A stretch of 64,000 nucleotides of DNA, taken from the NCBI GenBank assembly GCA_022036555.1, contig CM039122.1:50799072-50863071 (forward strand), read 5' to 3'. The notes beneath the pieces were generated by a model that saw only the letters and a list, made by a program, of their open reading frames with translations, was not told the DNA's origin and did not search any database. Both the position numbers and the translations under genes were made by a program. The stretch is from Microstegium vimineum (Eukaryota > Streptophyta > Magnoliopsida > Poales > Poaceae). Shown one piece after another: positions 23,238 to 34,312 of the stretch; position 1 is the first letter of the stretch, and each line of letters opens with the position of its first letter.

Positions 23238-24491
23238 TGAAAGTGCAATCAAGCCCTAAGTGGGTTTTGGTGATATGACAACGCAATTATAGAACTAATG
23301 AGACTTTACAAGTATGACAAGCAGGTTAAACTTAAGGAGGTTGATGAACCCCCTCCAATTACAAAAGTACATGGCAACAAGCTCAAAGGAGTTTAAATTC
23401 TTTTATACTTTGAAATTAAGTTAGGTATGTCGTACTATTAAGAGGGATTCAACACGCATGCCAACAAGTGAACCAAATGCAACATCTATCTATATACTTC
23501 ACACCTCCATATACAAAGTGGGCAAATCAGCCAGCTTATTGAAGATGATTCCTTTGCTATTCTGCCCAGGCCGGCAGTGCAGGGCTCTTTGGCCGGCAGG
23601 CACTGTCGCGACTTGTTCTACCCGTTGGCAGTGAGGGTACTTAAACACCTCCTCACATCCCCCTAACGGCTAGTTCTGCTATTCCAATTCTCAGACTTCG
23701 CAAAAACAGAACAGAGAAGCTCTTTCTTGCTCTCTCTTCTCCCTTGGTGCTCATCCACTCTCCTTCATTGATTTCCAATCATTCTTTGAGAGATTGAGCC
23801 TCCAAACTTTAAGAAGAAGCTTCTCCATCGGATCTTCACTCCAACAAACATTTGGTTTGCGTGGTGGCCGGTGGTTTGAGTTCTTTACTCTTGGAGCTTT
23901 GCTCCTAGCCGCTAGAGGTTGCCCTTGAGCTTGCCTCCTTCGTGTGGCATTCTAGGGAAGTTTGTATCACCCAACTATTGTCAATACACTTCTCTCATCT
24001 TAAGGGTTCATTCCCTTGACTTGAGACCGAGGAAAGAGCTAGCCTTGTGTGGCGAGCTTGAGCCTTGTGTGGCGCACCTCAACAACGTGGACGTAGGCAA
24101 GCCTTGGTGGCGAGCTGAACCACGGGTCAAATCTTGTGTCCCCTTGTGTTTATCTCTATATTTTGATATATCTTGTTTGCAAGGTGATTTCTAGGGTTTG
24201 GACCCGATCTACTTTGTGGGTGTGTTGCTACCACTTTCACGTGGTGCTAGAGGTTCCCTTCACCTCTAGGAAGGTTTCTATTCAAGCACAATTTCCATTC
24301 AAGCTTTACATTTTGAATTGTGTTAAAATCTGTTCAGGTGACCAGCACTGCGGCTCTTAGCCCAGCAGTGCCGGCCACCCCGACAGTGCCGGCCCTGAGC
24401 CCGGCAGTGCCGGCCTGTGACTGACAGCAAGTGTCGAGTTGAATTTTAGACAGACCTATTCACCCACCTCTAGGCTAATCATGTCCTTTCA
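23238..24491 (+). repeat. 3' LTR
   Basis: The LTR is 1254 bp, TG...CA, and collinear with the 5' LTR. The GC palindrome motifs at 24361-24417 are better preserved here than in the 5' LTR (for example CCGGCAGTGCCGGCC). Confidence 0.95.
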
Positions 24492-24512
24492 GTACTACTA
24501 CTAGAACCATGA

Positions 24513-24913
24513 CCCTGTTTGGATCACTCTAGCTCGGCTAGAGCTAGAGGTTAGAGTTAGTTTATAAACTAGCTTAAACTAGCTCTAGCCAAGGAGGTAT
24601 TTGAATTCAAGGCTAATTTGAGCTAGTTTGATAATAAATTATTTTTATAAATCATTCAAATATATCCATGTGGAATCTTATTTTAAAGTAATTATTGTAA
24701 CAAATTTAATGGTGTAATCAGAATTTTATTTGGATGTTTGGTTTGTGGGTTATAAATTTTTTTTGTAGTTGCATATGAGATGAGTCCCACTTTCCACCAC
24801 AACCAGCCCAATCTAGCCCAAATAATAACCTCTTTATGGAGCTAGTTTTTTTGGGTGGGCTAGTTGGGTGCAAACTAGCCCAAACTAGCTATAGCACTGG
24901 GATCCAAACAGGG
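24513..24913. mobile_element. MITE, left arm of a large inverted repeat
   Basis: It begins CCCTGTTTGGATC and ends GATCCAAACAGGG. Both subterminal regions are rich in CTAGCT and GGGCTAGTT units. Length 401 bp. No certain target duplication is visible, possibly because a second copy sits directly against its right end. Confidence 0.75.
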
Positions 24914-24914
24914 C

Positions 24915-25158
24915 GGCCTGTTTGGATCCCAGTGCTATAGCTAGTTTGGGCTAGTTTGCACCCAACTAGCCCAAAAATATCCAAACAAGAGAGCTAGTTT
25001 GGGCTAGTTGCAACTAGCCCACCCAAAAAAACTAGCTCCCCAAAGAGACGATTATTTGGACTAGTTTGGACTGGTTGTGGTGGAACGTGAGACCCACCTC
25101 ATATGCAACTACAAAAAATGTTATAACGCACAAACCAAACATCGAAATAAAATTCTAA
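24915..25158. mobile_element. Second, truncated copy of the same MITE, inverted
   Basis: Starting GGCCTGTTTGGATCCC, this stretch is the reverse complement of 24721-24913 with one block of about 50 bp extra. It ends at about AAATAAAATTC, where homology stops without the far terminal repeat. Confidence 0.75.
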
Positions 25159-25689
25159 TTTCTTTTTGACTGACGAGTCACATCTAGTTCTGCTTCGTTC
25201 GATCTTACTCCGTGATATGAGAATGCCTTGATCTCCGCAGCAGTGAACACCCTAGAAGAAACCGTAGAAATTCGCGGCACAACGAGAAGAAATTGGGAGC
25301 TGCTGCCGAATGAACGTTCTACGGGTAGAATGGACGTTTGAGCGGCCCGCAACCCCTCCCACCGTACGGGACACACGGATACCCACCGCGCCCACCCGAC
25401 ACACACAGATACACGCGGCCATCTCCCCACCGCGACACCCCACCCCGTTCGCGCGGCCCTCCTCCGACCGGATCCGCCGCCGCCGCCGTCCAGCATGGCC
25501 ACCGTGCCCCCTCTGAAACAAAAAAAAACATCAGAAAACGTTGATAGAAAAACAATAAACCGATCTAATTTTGAAACATCAGAAAAACAACACTTGCAAC
25601 ATATCTCTAATAACACATGAAACATGAGTCTATACCCCTAACTGTAACACCAGATCTAAATTTATGAAACAAACTGAAAAATGAAAATA

Positions 25690-26170
25690 AAACATTGGAT
25701 CTGGAGGGTAGGACAACATCAGAGAAACATCATCATCATATATTATGAAACATTGAAAATGAAAAACTGAAACACCAGTAAAACATTTAGAGAAAATTAG
25801 ATTCGGAGCGGGGTACGAGGAGGTGGAGGAGACACATTAGAGAAACATCTCATCACCTATGCGTGAAACATTGACAATGGAATACTGAACCACCAGCGGA
25901 ACATCACATAAACCTTGGATCGGGAGAGAGTAGGGGCAACAAATATCGTCAACAAATATCGTCATCATATGTTGTGAAACATTGAAAATGAGAAACTGAA
26001 CCACTTAGACAAACATTAGATTCAAAGCGGGTTAGGACTTGGATCGGGAGGGAGTAGGGGCAACAAATATCGTCAACAAATATCGTCATCATATGTTGTG
26101 AAACATTGAAAATGAGAAACTGAACCACTTAGACAAACATTAGATTCAAAGCGGATTAGGAGGAGAGGGA
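25690..26170. repeat. Degenerate tandem array, two recent 124-bp copies
   Basis: The segments 25914-26037 and 26038-26161 are nearly identical (period 124). Two older copies with the same landmarks (GGAGGGTAGG, GAAACATTGAAAATG, AACTGAAACACCAG, ATTAGATTC) lie at about 25690-25913. The array ends about 110 bp before the USP start codon and so forms its upstream region. Confidence 0.85.
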
Positions 26171-26272
26171 GGGGACACATTAGATAAACATCGCCCGTGG
26201 CCGTGCGGCCGTATTCGTAATCCGTGACGGGAAGCATCGGCGCTCGCAACCCCGCCGCCGGTAGTTGGTTGA

Positions 26273-29086
26273 ATGGAGCGAGGGAGCACGCGGTGGATGG
26301 AGACGGTGGAGGAGGACGTGGAGGAGTACAGCTGGAGGGAGGTGGTGCTGCCGCACCTCGTCCCCGTGGCCCCCGACGGCGCGCCGCCGGAGCTCGAGCG
26401 GGAGACCGGGGAGCGCCGCCGCGGTAGGGACCTCCTCGTCGCCGTCGACTTCGGCCCAAACTCCAAGCACGCCTTCGACTGGGCGCTCGCGCACATCGCG
26501 CGCATCGCCGACACGGTCCACCTCGTCCACGCGGTGTCCAGTTGAGCCCCTATCTGTCTCCTCCATCTATCTAGCTATTCCGAACTTAAAAAGCTTGATT
26601 TAAAGTTTGGCGCTGTAGGTTGGCGAACTCAATATTGTATACTATCATCTATGTTTGTTTATAGTTCAAACTGATCGACATGTGTGGATCAGTCTAGATA
26701 ATTTGACTATAATTTGGCTGTTTCCTCGTGTATGCATGTTTACTCGAAAAAAAAAATGTTAGATTACTCTTATGAAGCGACATCCTGCTTCCCGCCTTCA
26801 GCCATCTAGTTATGCATTATTTTAATTTTTTTTTCTTGAACACACAAGAGCATTGCGTATCATTTGTAGAAGGAAGAGATAATCTAAGTTACCAGTGGCC
26901 AACGCTGGCACGGCAGGAAACATGAGACTGTATCACAAACAGTTTAGGAGCAAACTTCCTTCCCTAACGGAGTCCCCTAGTTATGCATGTTTACTAAAAA
27001 AAATGTTAGATTACTCTTATGAATGGCACACGGAGTCACCTCTATGGTGTTTGCTCATATTTACCCCCCCCCCCCCCCCCTGCCCCAATCTCTCTCCCGA
27101 TGACGTGTGAGGCACTACGTGAAGAATTGGTCTGACTGAATGCGAATTTCGATCTGTATAGGTGTGCAAAATGAGATCGTGTATGATAAAAGTCGCGAGC
27201 TGATGGAGGATTTAGCCGTTGAGGCATTCAAGACGTTACTGGTATGCTCTCTTCCTCCTTTATATATTTTTGTACCATTATGCATAGAAGAAGCATTTCA
27301 TGTTGATCGCCATGTATAGGATGTGAAGTGTTCATTTCCATACCTCAGTTACTGCCTTGTATTCTAGAAAAAATGTGTGTTAGTGCGTGCCTGTAAATGA
27401 TTTCTGACAAAAACAGAGTTGATGCAAAGTATGTACATTTGTGAAGTTCTGTTTTTGCTTCTTTTCCATATTTTTCTCAAGGAATTGATACATGTCATAT
27501 GTGCCTTCCATTGAGAATTCACAAGGTCCGAACCAAGGCCAGAATTGTTGAAGGAGATGCTGGAAAAGTTATTTGCCGAGAAGCAGATCAACTGAAGCCT
27601 GCTGCTGTCATTCTTGGTACACGTGGTAGAGGCCTTATTCAAAGGTACCGGACTCTTAAACTCCAAACAATTATATATCTGTGGCACATTTAGATATCCA
27701 GACCTTTTGAATAACCTTTATAGCTTATGGTCTTTTGACTTAACTTTATATCCCTCCAACTTTGCAAGTAGAAAATTTCTGATCATTCGAAATCATAATA
27801 CTGCTGCTGTCCCTTCAAAAATGAAATTTCGCACACTGCATATGTAATCGATAAAAGTTGTCCTACAATTGCCTTTGCCACATTTTTATTAATCACGCAT
27901 CACTTCTTTGGAAAACTTCTGTGATTACGTTCCTGCGATACACCTGTCTTGTTACTTGCAAGTTACGAGTACAAATAGTTGATCACAAATTCAACATCTA
28001 AAAGAATTAATCTAAGAAAAAGAAACTTCATCACAGTAATAAAATCACATGTTTTCAGTTCTGATATGATGTCTACAGTAAAGATATGTCTTGATGCTAA
28101 GGTATTGTTCATTGGCTTTAGAATACCAAAGGATCTGTCTAATTAACGCCATCATTGGTTTCACGAAGCTGAAATTAGGGCAGACATGGTCCTGCTGTTT
28201 GGAAAAGTAATATCACTATTTGAAGAAAAAAGATCTTGTGGGATTCAGATATGAAATATCCTTCCCTTTATGCCTTTTGATGTAAAACAATATCCTCATA
28301 TTTTGTGCCTGGACCTCTTACTTTGGAAGCTTGCTAAAATGCGCTGAGCCCATGCTCAAATCCAATGATTCGAGAAGGTAGGTCTGATTGCTCAGTATAA
28401 AAAGCGACTTTGGTTGAATTATGGTGAGATGCTTGTACAAATGCATGGAAAGAACAGTGACTAGAATGCCTTTTTAGAACTTGATAATTTGCAGAATCGT
28501 CTGAAATGACAAGAAGCATTTCACACTAAAGCAAATGAATTAAACGATGTTTATTATTTGTTCCTTTTACCTTTTGGTCCCTAGTTCTTATTTTATTGCT
28601 GAACGTGAGCTGTAGATTGCATTTATAAGTATATCTCTAACTTTGCCTTTGTACTGTAGTGTGTTGCAGGGAAGTGTCAGTGAGTATTGCTTCCACAACT
28701 GTAAAGCAGCACCAATTATCATTGTGCCTGGCAAAGGTTAGTTCAAGTCCTTTACTTTGTTTCAAGCATTTCATGAAAATAGACTGGGTATCAAGTAAAG
28801 GCCATTGCTATGGTGCTACCAAGCATAGCAATGCATTTGTGAGTGCACACCCTGATATGTACAGGGATGGCTGTGGATAAGCGCAAGAAGCATCTAGTCT
28901 TGTTGTGGCACAAGGAAATAGTTTGTCCTATTTCTTTGAGTCTCTCCTGTATCCAATAAGTGCAATCCGTTTTTGGATCTTTCTGACAACCAAACATGTG
29001 AAAAATAAAGAACAGCTCATTTACTCTGCACACTGAAGTCTTGTTGACGAGATCAGAACAAATGGATCCCCTCCCTCCTCCCTCCC

Positions 29087-29120
<34 letters not shown>

Positions 29121-29507
29121 AAAAAATGTAGATACTCGATAAATGTTAGGCTAAACTTTTGTTGATCTAGTCACAACGAGAGCTCAAAACTATGTTTCTT
29201 GGGGCCTGAAATTAGTGTTCTGAAACATAGTTTTTCTGTGGTTCATAAATCACAAGACATCTGTAGTACTCGTTAAAATTGAAATAAGATCCAGTCAGTA
29301 CCTTAATGCACTCAAATCATGTGCCATGCCAGTGTTGGTACTGGAACATGTTAATATCGAAATAAGATTCATCTCATATCTCTGCACTCAAATCCTTTGT
29401 GGTGGTCATTGTCAGTGTATACTGTGCAAGCGAATTATCCTTTACTTCTATTACAAGTAAGGTTGAATTATGTCTTTGCAGAAACCGGTGAACAGTCTGT
29501 GCTTTGA
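26273..29507 (+). CDS. Universal stress protein (USP-A type), 5 exons
   Basis: Exons are 26273-26540, 27162-27241, 27526-27644, 28660-28736 and 29482-29507, with GT-AG borders. They add to 570 bp, or 189 residues, with intact frame. A non-conserved N-terminal extension of about 50 residues precedes the USP fold, which starts RDLLVAVDFGPNSKHAF. The ATP-binding loop is complete after splicing: GTRGRGLIQ ends exon 3 and continues into exon 4 as G-x2-G-x9-G-S, followed by APIIIVPG. The protein ends EQSVL. Family knowledge: small alpha/beta nucleotide-binding proteins induced by stress; this plant group binds ATP through that loop. No targeting signal is evident. Introns 1 and 4 contain long C runs (27064-27080 and 29088-29118). 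Exon 5 codes for only eight residues. Confidence 0.93.
27064..27080. repeat. C homopolymer in USP intron 1
   Basis: Seventeen C in a row, 81 bp before exon 2. Runs of this length are unstable and hard to sequence. Confidence 0.9.
29088..29118. repeat. 31-base C homopolymer in USP intron 4
   Basis: About 31 C in a row, preceded by CCTCCCTCC units and followed directly by eight A. It lies far from both splice sites. Confidence 0.9.
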
Positions 29508-30197
29508 AGGAAGATGAGTAGGAGAGTTGTTCCTGTTTGTTGTACTATCACAGTTTAGGTGATAAAGTGTTGTATATTGGTGTTGGTTTGTTGTGGGAAC
29601 ATGTTTTTTAAGTGCTTTGCTTGTAATCTGAACTCCTGAACCCTCGGTGTAGCTTGGCTCTGAAGGAATATTTAGAAATTGGGAGAGTAGCAGACAAACA
29701 TAATATAACACAAGAAATGTGCTTGTATTGCCATTGCTGACAGAATACTTCATTAGTACAGTTGCTATGAATAAAGAATCTTCAGCCACAAATTTTGCCG
29801 TGGTTAAAACTCCAGGAATGAGGATTAATTCTTCTTACATTTCCATTTTGAGGTTGTCTAACAAACAGTCACCTGCAGGGAAAGTAAAAGTAGTAGCTGG
29901 ATTCAGTCACTTATGCTGGAGTTAAATGTATATGGACATATGCACGATTCATACAAGTCTGAATTTGCATGAACATAGTCAAAATGTATTTGATGTGCTC
30001 ATTTTTGGTAGAGTTATTTGATCGGCTGCCAGTTTGAGAATTCTGTGATGGCATGCACGACTATTATGAACTCTGAACTTTAAACATGTTCACTTGTTCA
30101 GGTAGGGGTTTATTTTACCCTGATCTAACCACTACTGTGTTTTTTTTTTCATTTTACATGAGGCAAAGTAATTGCTGGCTTGGTCTTGAGGAAGCAG
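29508..30197. other. Convergent 3' flanks of USP and bHLH genes
   Basis: The two stop codons are 690 bp apart. AATAAA lies at about 29769-29774 on the + strand and may be a USP poly(A) signal. No third gene is seen. Confidence 0.5.
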
Positions 30198-31654
30198 CTA
30201 CTCACTTTCTACTGACTGAAACTGTGCATCAAATCCGGTGAACAAATTCTGGGCGCCAATGTCCCAGGCAGCAGTTCCATTCACCTGCAGAAAGCACAAG
30301 GCACTCAGTTCAGTTCAGGCTTCAGAACGTACAGGAGGTAGCAGGCAGGCTGGAGGACAACTGATTTGCAGCTAGGAGTACATACGTTGAGGCACGGCTC
30401 GATCGTCGAGGGACCGGCCGCCACCGATACCGACGGGGCAGCCGACACAGGGCAGCTCGCGGCGGCGGGCGCGTACAGGTTGTTGACAAGCATGTCTAGC
30501 CCAAAGCCAGTGGAGCCCGCCGCTGCTGCAGACGGGTGCACCTGCTGCATGGGGCTCATCTGAAGGCAGGACGGCTCCAGCTGGCCGCCGGCCGGCAGAG
30601 CCATCGCGGGCAGGGCTGCCGCCGTGCCGCCGCACGCCTGCTTCAGCTGCCGGCCGAAGAGGTCCTCGACGATGTCGAAGCTCACCACCGGGTTGGAAGC
30701 GGCGATCTTCATCGACAGGAACTGCAAGCAAGGAGACCCGTCGGTGAGCGATCGCGCAACAGCCAACAGCACTAGCTTAGCTTAGCTAGCTGGAAGAACC
30801 GGAGAAGACGAAGCAGGCCGGTCGGTGGGTGGGTACCTCGACTTGCTTCTGCAGGGACTGGACGTAGTTGATGATCTCGTCGAGCATGCCGGCCTTGCCC
30901 GTGACCTTGCTGCACCCGGGCACCAGCTCCTGCAGGTACCGCATCCGCTCGCTGATCCTCTCCCTCCTCACCTGCACGCCAATCCATTCGGCCATGAGTT
31001 CTGATGCCCGCAAAGATGTTTGTTCAGTAATTCAGCTGTTTAATTAGTATTACCCTCTCGGCGAGGCTGTGGCTGTCCGTGGCCTGGCCGCGGCGGGCCC
31101 GGGACGTGGATGTAGTCGGTCTTCTGGCCGGCCGCCGCCGCCGCCGTCGACGCAGCCTCCGTCTTCTTCTTGGTGCCTGCCTTTGGCCTCTCCTGCTTCC
31201 CTTTCCCGGGCGCCGCGATCTCAGAGAGGCCAGACAGCTGCTTCCCTCTGGGTCTCTTGCTCATGTCGTTTGCACCAGCCTGCCAATTTCAGTTTTTTTT
31301 TGACACGCCTGTCAGTCAAAGAACTTGACTATCCAGTCCAGCAGCAGCTAGAAAACCGTCCGTGTCTGAATCTCTCACCTTGGCATCGAGGTATGCGTCC
31401 GGTTTCCTCTTCCTGAATCCGGCGCCACCGCCGCTGCCGCTGCAAGAGGAGGTGTCGTTGCCGTCGCCGTCGCCGGCGCTCGGTGCCTCCGCCGCCACGG
31501 CAGGCACGCCGAGATTTGCGCCGCACATGGCGCCCAGGTCCGGCCACTCCTGGAGGTATCCGAAGGCGCTGCACATTGCGGTGAACTTGTCGTCGTCGAG
31601 GTCGAGCAGCCCCTGGCAGAGGCTCTCGACGGTCGTCCCCTGGAATCGCGCCAT
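30198..31654 (-). CDS. bHLH transcription factor (group XII, BPE/HBI1-like), 5 exons, one frameshift
   Basis: Exons on the minus strand are 31654-31379, 31279-31054, 30971-30837, 30721-30386 and 30284-30198. The first starts MARFQGTTVESLCQGLLDLD. Exon 2 carries a basic, Lys-rich stretch and should continue into the DNA-binding basic region, but is 226 bp instead of a multiple of three. One extra G (plus strand) at 31101-31103 shifts the frame after DYIHV. Exon 3 in the family frame is a clear helix-loop-helix (ERMRYLQELVPGCSKVTGKA; then MLDEIINYVQSLQKQVE). Exon 4 starts FLSMKIAASNPVVSFDIVED, and the last exon ends in FDAQFQSVESE. Without the extra base the protein would be about 352 residues. 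Family role: nuclear dimeric regulators binding E/G-box DNA, linked to growth and cell size. Either a recent null allele or a sequencing error. Confidence 0.92.
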
Positions 31655-31906
31655 TGCCAGCAACCACCCCGGAGATGGAATCAACGCCGATCGATCGAGT
31701 CCTGAGGCTAATGGGAAAACTCGGGACAAGCTGCTTGGTGCAGATCAGTGAGCCACCGATGAGGAGGAGTGAATTGAAGCAGCAGCGTGGTTGGCAATTA
31801 TGTAGGAGGAGAGGAGCGTGTGGCGTAGGGGGAGGGTCTTGTGGGTGAAGCTTGCGCCTCCCTTTCGCTTCCCGGCTTCTGTGCCCTCTTGGAAAATTTC
31901 CCAATC

Positions 31907-31917
31907 CATATATATAG
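31907..31917 (-). promoter_or_regulatory. TATA box of bHLH gene
   Basis: On the minus strand the sequence reads CCCTATATATATGG, about 255 bp upstream of the start codon. A transcription start about 30 bp downstream would give a leader of roughly 220 bp. Confidence 0.65.
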
Positions 31918-31929
31918 GGAGAACGACGG

Positions 31930-32590
31930 GTGGATAGATAGGCGGCCTTTGCCATGGGAGATTGGATTTGGCCCTGCGCTGCGATCATGTGAGGTAGGGC
32001 TGGCCACAGTGGTGTGGGGGAGTGTGTTTCAGCTGGCATAGCGTAGGGCCCCCAATTTGCCGGGGCCAGAGGACCTGCAGTTACGCATAAACTGCAAAGC
32101 AGCAGGGCATCAGAAATGAACACCCAAACACGTACGTACATCCAAGATCGATCGATGCCTACGAAAAGCTAGCTTTTTTTTTAGCATCTAGTAGTAATTC
32201 ATGCAAAGGCATCTTCAAAATTCACGCGTTCCGAACGAAGCTTTTCGATGGAGATTGGAGATGTGTGAAAAGAGTGCAAACGGCAAAGGCTTCTCTTTTG
32301 AGGCTCAGGTCAGGTCGACAGCTGCAAGCAATAACAGCATGTAGTACAGCTCTATCTTCTCTGTGCTGGCCGGGCCCCAGTGACTCACCACACGTTGCCT
32401 GCCACGTCGGCTTTCCACAGTAACAGGTAAGGTCACCAGAAAGATAGGGCGTGTTGGATCTCTCACCTTGTTGCCTCGCTCGGAAAAGTCAACCTCCCAG
32501 TAGAGGCCAGCCAAATTGGTTCTCTAGATCAATCAAGCAAGAATAAATGCTGAGAGCATGAATAACAGGGCAGCAGGTAATAAAGGAACC
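31930..32590. other. Upstream region of bHLH gene
   Basis: No gene or repeat is recognised. Open frames on the minus strand here overlap the promoter and leader of the bHLH gene and are not supported by homology or domains. Confidence 0.4.
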
Positions 32591-32596
32591 AAACAC

Positions 32597-32722
32597 CGGT
32601 CTGTTTGACTGATCGTTTTTATGACTCATAAGTTAACTTATGTTATTTTTGACTATTTTGTTGTGAGAGAAAAATATTGTAGCATAACTGATAAGTCAGA
32701 CTGATAAGCCAAACGAATAGGG
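32597..32722. mobile_element. Short hAT-type MITE
   Basis: The right end ...GATAAGCCAAACGAATAGG and the left end GGTCTGTTTGACTGATCG form an imperfect inverted repeat (consensus CCTGTTCGTTTGGCTTATCAG in grasses). No target duplication could be placed. Confidence 0.5.
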
Positions 32723-33603
32723 CATACAAGCAAAGTGAGCACCAGCAAGGAATCCAAACACGACGTAGGTATATAAGTTAACAAAACAACATTACAATGA
32801 CTTGTGATTAAGAACCTAATCCTAATTGACGATTAGGACCATGGCAACACAGAGCACGGTAGCCCATGTATGACACCAGTGCGGAAGGGTCTTGCTTCAA
32901 AAGAGCATGTGTTGGAATGGTCTTTGTTGTCCTTTATGGTGGAGGATCTCTGACGAAGACTAATGTTTTGAGGAGCGGAATGACGGAGCAAAGGAGAGGA
33001 CGATCTTAGAAGTAAACATAATTACATAAATGAAACTTGGAAGAGCTGTCTCTTTTATTGATCTCTAATGATATATTTATAAAAGTAAAAGGGTGTCTAG
33101 AAGGGCCATGATTGTTCTCAAAGGAAACTACTGAGCAGACACGATTGTTTTTAATTGACACGTCCTTAGGGACTAAAACTAATGTCTAATCCTATCCACT
33201 AATCTTATGCTTGAATAGATGAGATCACTTCGTGAAAAAAAACATCTGTGGTGAAGAGGCACCATTTCACAATAGTCAATACAGTCCTGTGCAAGACAAT
33301 CGAGCTCAGAGAAACCAAAAGTATAGGTAGTTAGTCGTAGAAGAGGAATAAGGACTTAGTCATGTCAATCCTATTTCGCTCGTTGACAAAGATCAATGGG
33401 AGTGGAGTCAACACGCTAGAGATTCTAAATATGCCACAACTCTTGTGAACAAGGAGTGATTAGACCGCACACCTGAGGTTGCCGAGTCTGAATCAGAACC
33501 GACCCAATCTAGAACGGAGGAAATATGGAGGCCACGAAAGCCAAGATGGGGTGAGTGGATCCCTTCGGTGTCATGGGGCGAATGTCTTTATTTTATTCTT
33601 CCC
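32723..33603. other. Intergenic, no gene seen
   Basis: The stretch is AT-rich, without a recognisable exon, RNA gene or terminal repeat. Confidence 0.4.
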
Positions 33604-33606
33604 TAA

Positions 33607-33910
33607 GAGCAAGTACAACAATAGGCAAAACACTAGCCACATCAGCGACATGTCCGAGGTGGAAGAGAGAGAAACTCGTGCTTGTCACTCATGCTATTAT
33701 CGAGCTGAACGCAAAACCCAAGATTTTCATTGCATATGTTGAGCCCTACCACTCTCTTTCTCTCATTCTAAGTGTTCTCCCTCTTCCAATGAATAAATAA
33801 AAATATATTCTTGGTACTTGTGTATAGACGAGTTATTGTATTCATTAGGCTATAAACTAGTCTTTAGATGAGTTGGTTTGACTTATAGCCAAGGTTTATT
33901 GGCTTTGCTC
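33607..33910. mobile_element. Tourist-like MITE
   Basis: It starts GAGCAAGTAC and ends CTTTGCTC, with TAA at 33604-33606 and 33911-33913. Inner sequences AATAGGC and GCCAATAAACC-type blocks are inverted. Length 304 bp. Confidence 0.8.
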
Positions 33911-34312
33911 TAACTGATGGCCTCTACTAATGATGGTAGTGGCCTTGTCACCACCGTCGACAATAGAGACTCCAAGTGTGAGACCACTAACAACTATAAG
34001 AGGTAGAAGTATGGGAAGGAGCCTATCATAACGAAACACACCAATAAACTACAAAAAACTGGGGGTATTGAATGGCCAAACCTCCTTATGCCATTGACAA
34101 ATTTAGCGGAGGAGAGAGAAAAGAGGGGCAAGACATAGAGGAATCTAGGTCAAGCTGGAATAGTGATGGAGAACGAGAGAGTTGGAGAGGAGGAGGAAGA
34201 GAAGAGCGACAATTACTATTGTGGTTATACTACTACTGTGGATGTCGTCTTACTCCCTCACTTTTATTATATCTACTAGAGTTAGACATATTTTATATAA
34301 AAAAAGCTATAA

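Larger units (their letters stand above)
9509..24491 (+). mobile_element. Sirevirus-like Copia LTR retrotransposon, full length with nested insertion
   Basis: Two LTRs (9509-10774 and 23238-24491) both start TGAAAGTGC and end CCTTTCA. The 5-bp duplication GTACT lies at 9504-9508 and 24492-24496. Internally come a primer site, gag, then protease, integrase, reverse transcriptase and RNase H in Copia order, then an extra ORF in the same direction, then several polypurine tracts. The long gag, the extra ORF after pol and the multiple polypurine tracts fit the Sirevirus (SIRE/Maximus) clade. Subtracting the nested insertion (12267-15434 plus one 5-bp duplication) the element is about 11.8 kb. By eye the LTRs differ at roughly 30 sites in 1.25 kb (about 2.4%), which at 1.3e-8 per site per year is about 0.9 million years. 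All coding modules are broken in this copy. Confidence 0.96.

Noticed and set aside
25155..25625. Minus-strand gene upstream of USP
   Set aside because: Several overlapping frames without domains; no good exon borders or start context.
30372..30987. Alternative long frames on the minus strand in bHLH exons 3 and 4
   Set aside because: They are the +1 frame of GC-rich exons; the family helix-loop-helix lies in the other frame.
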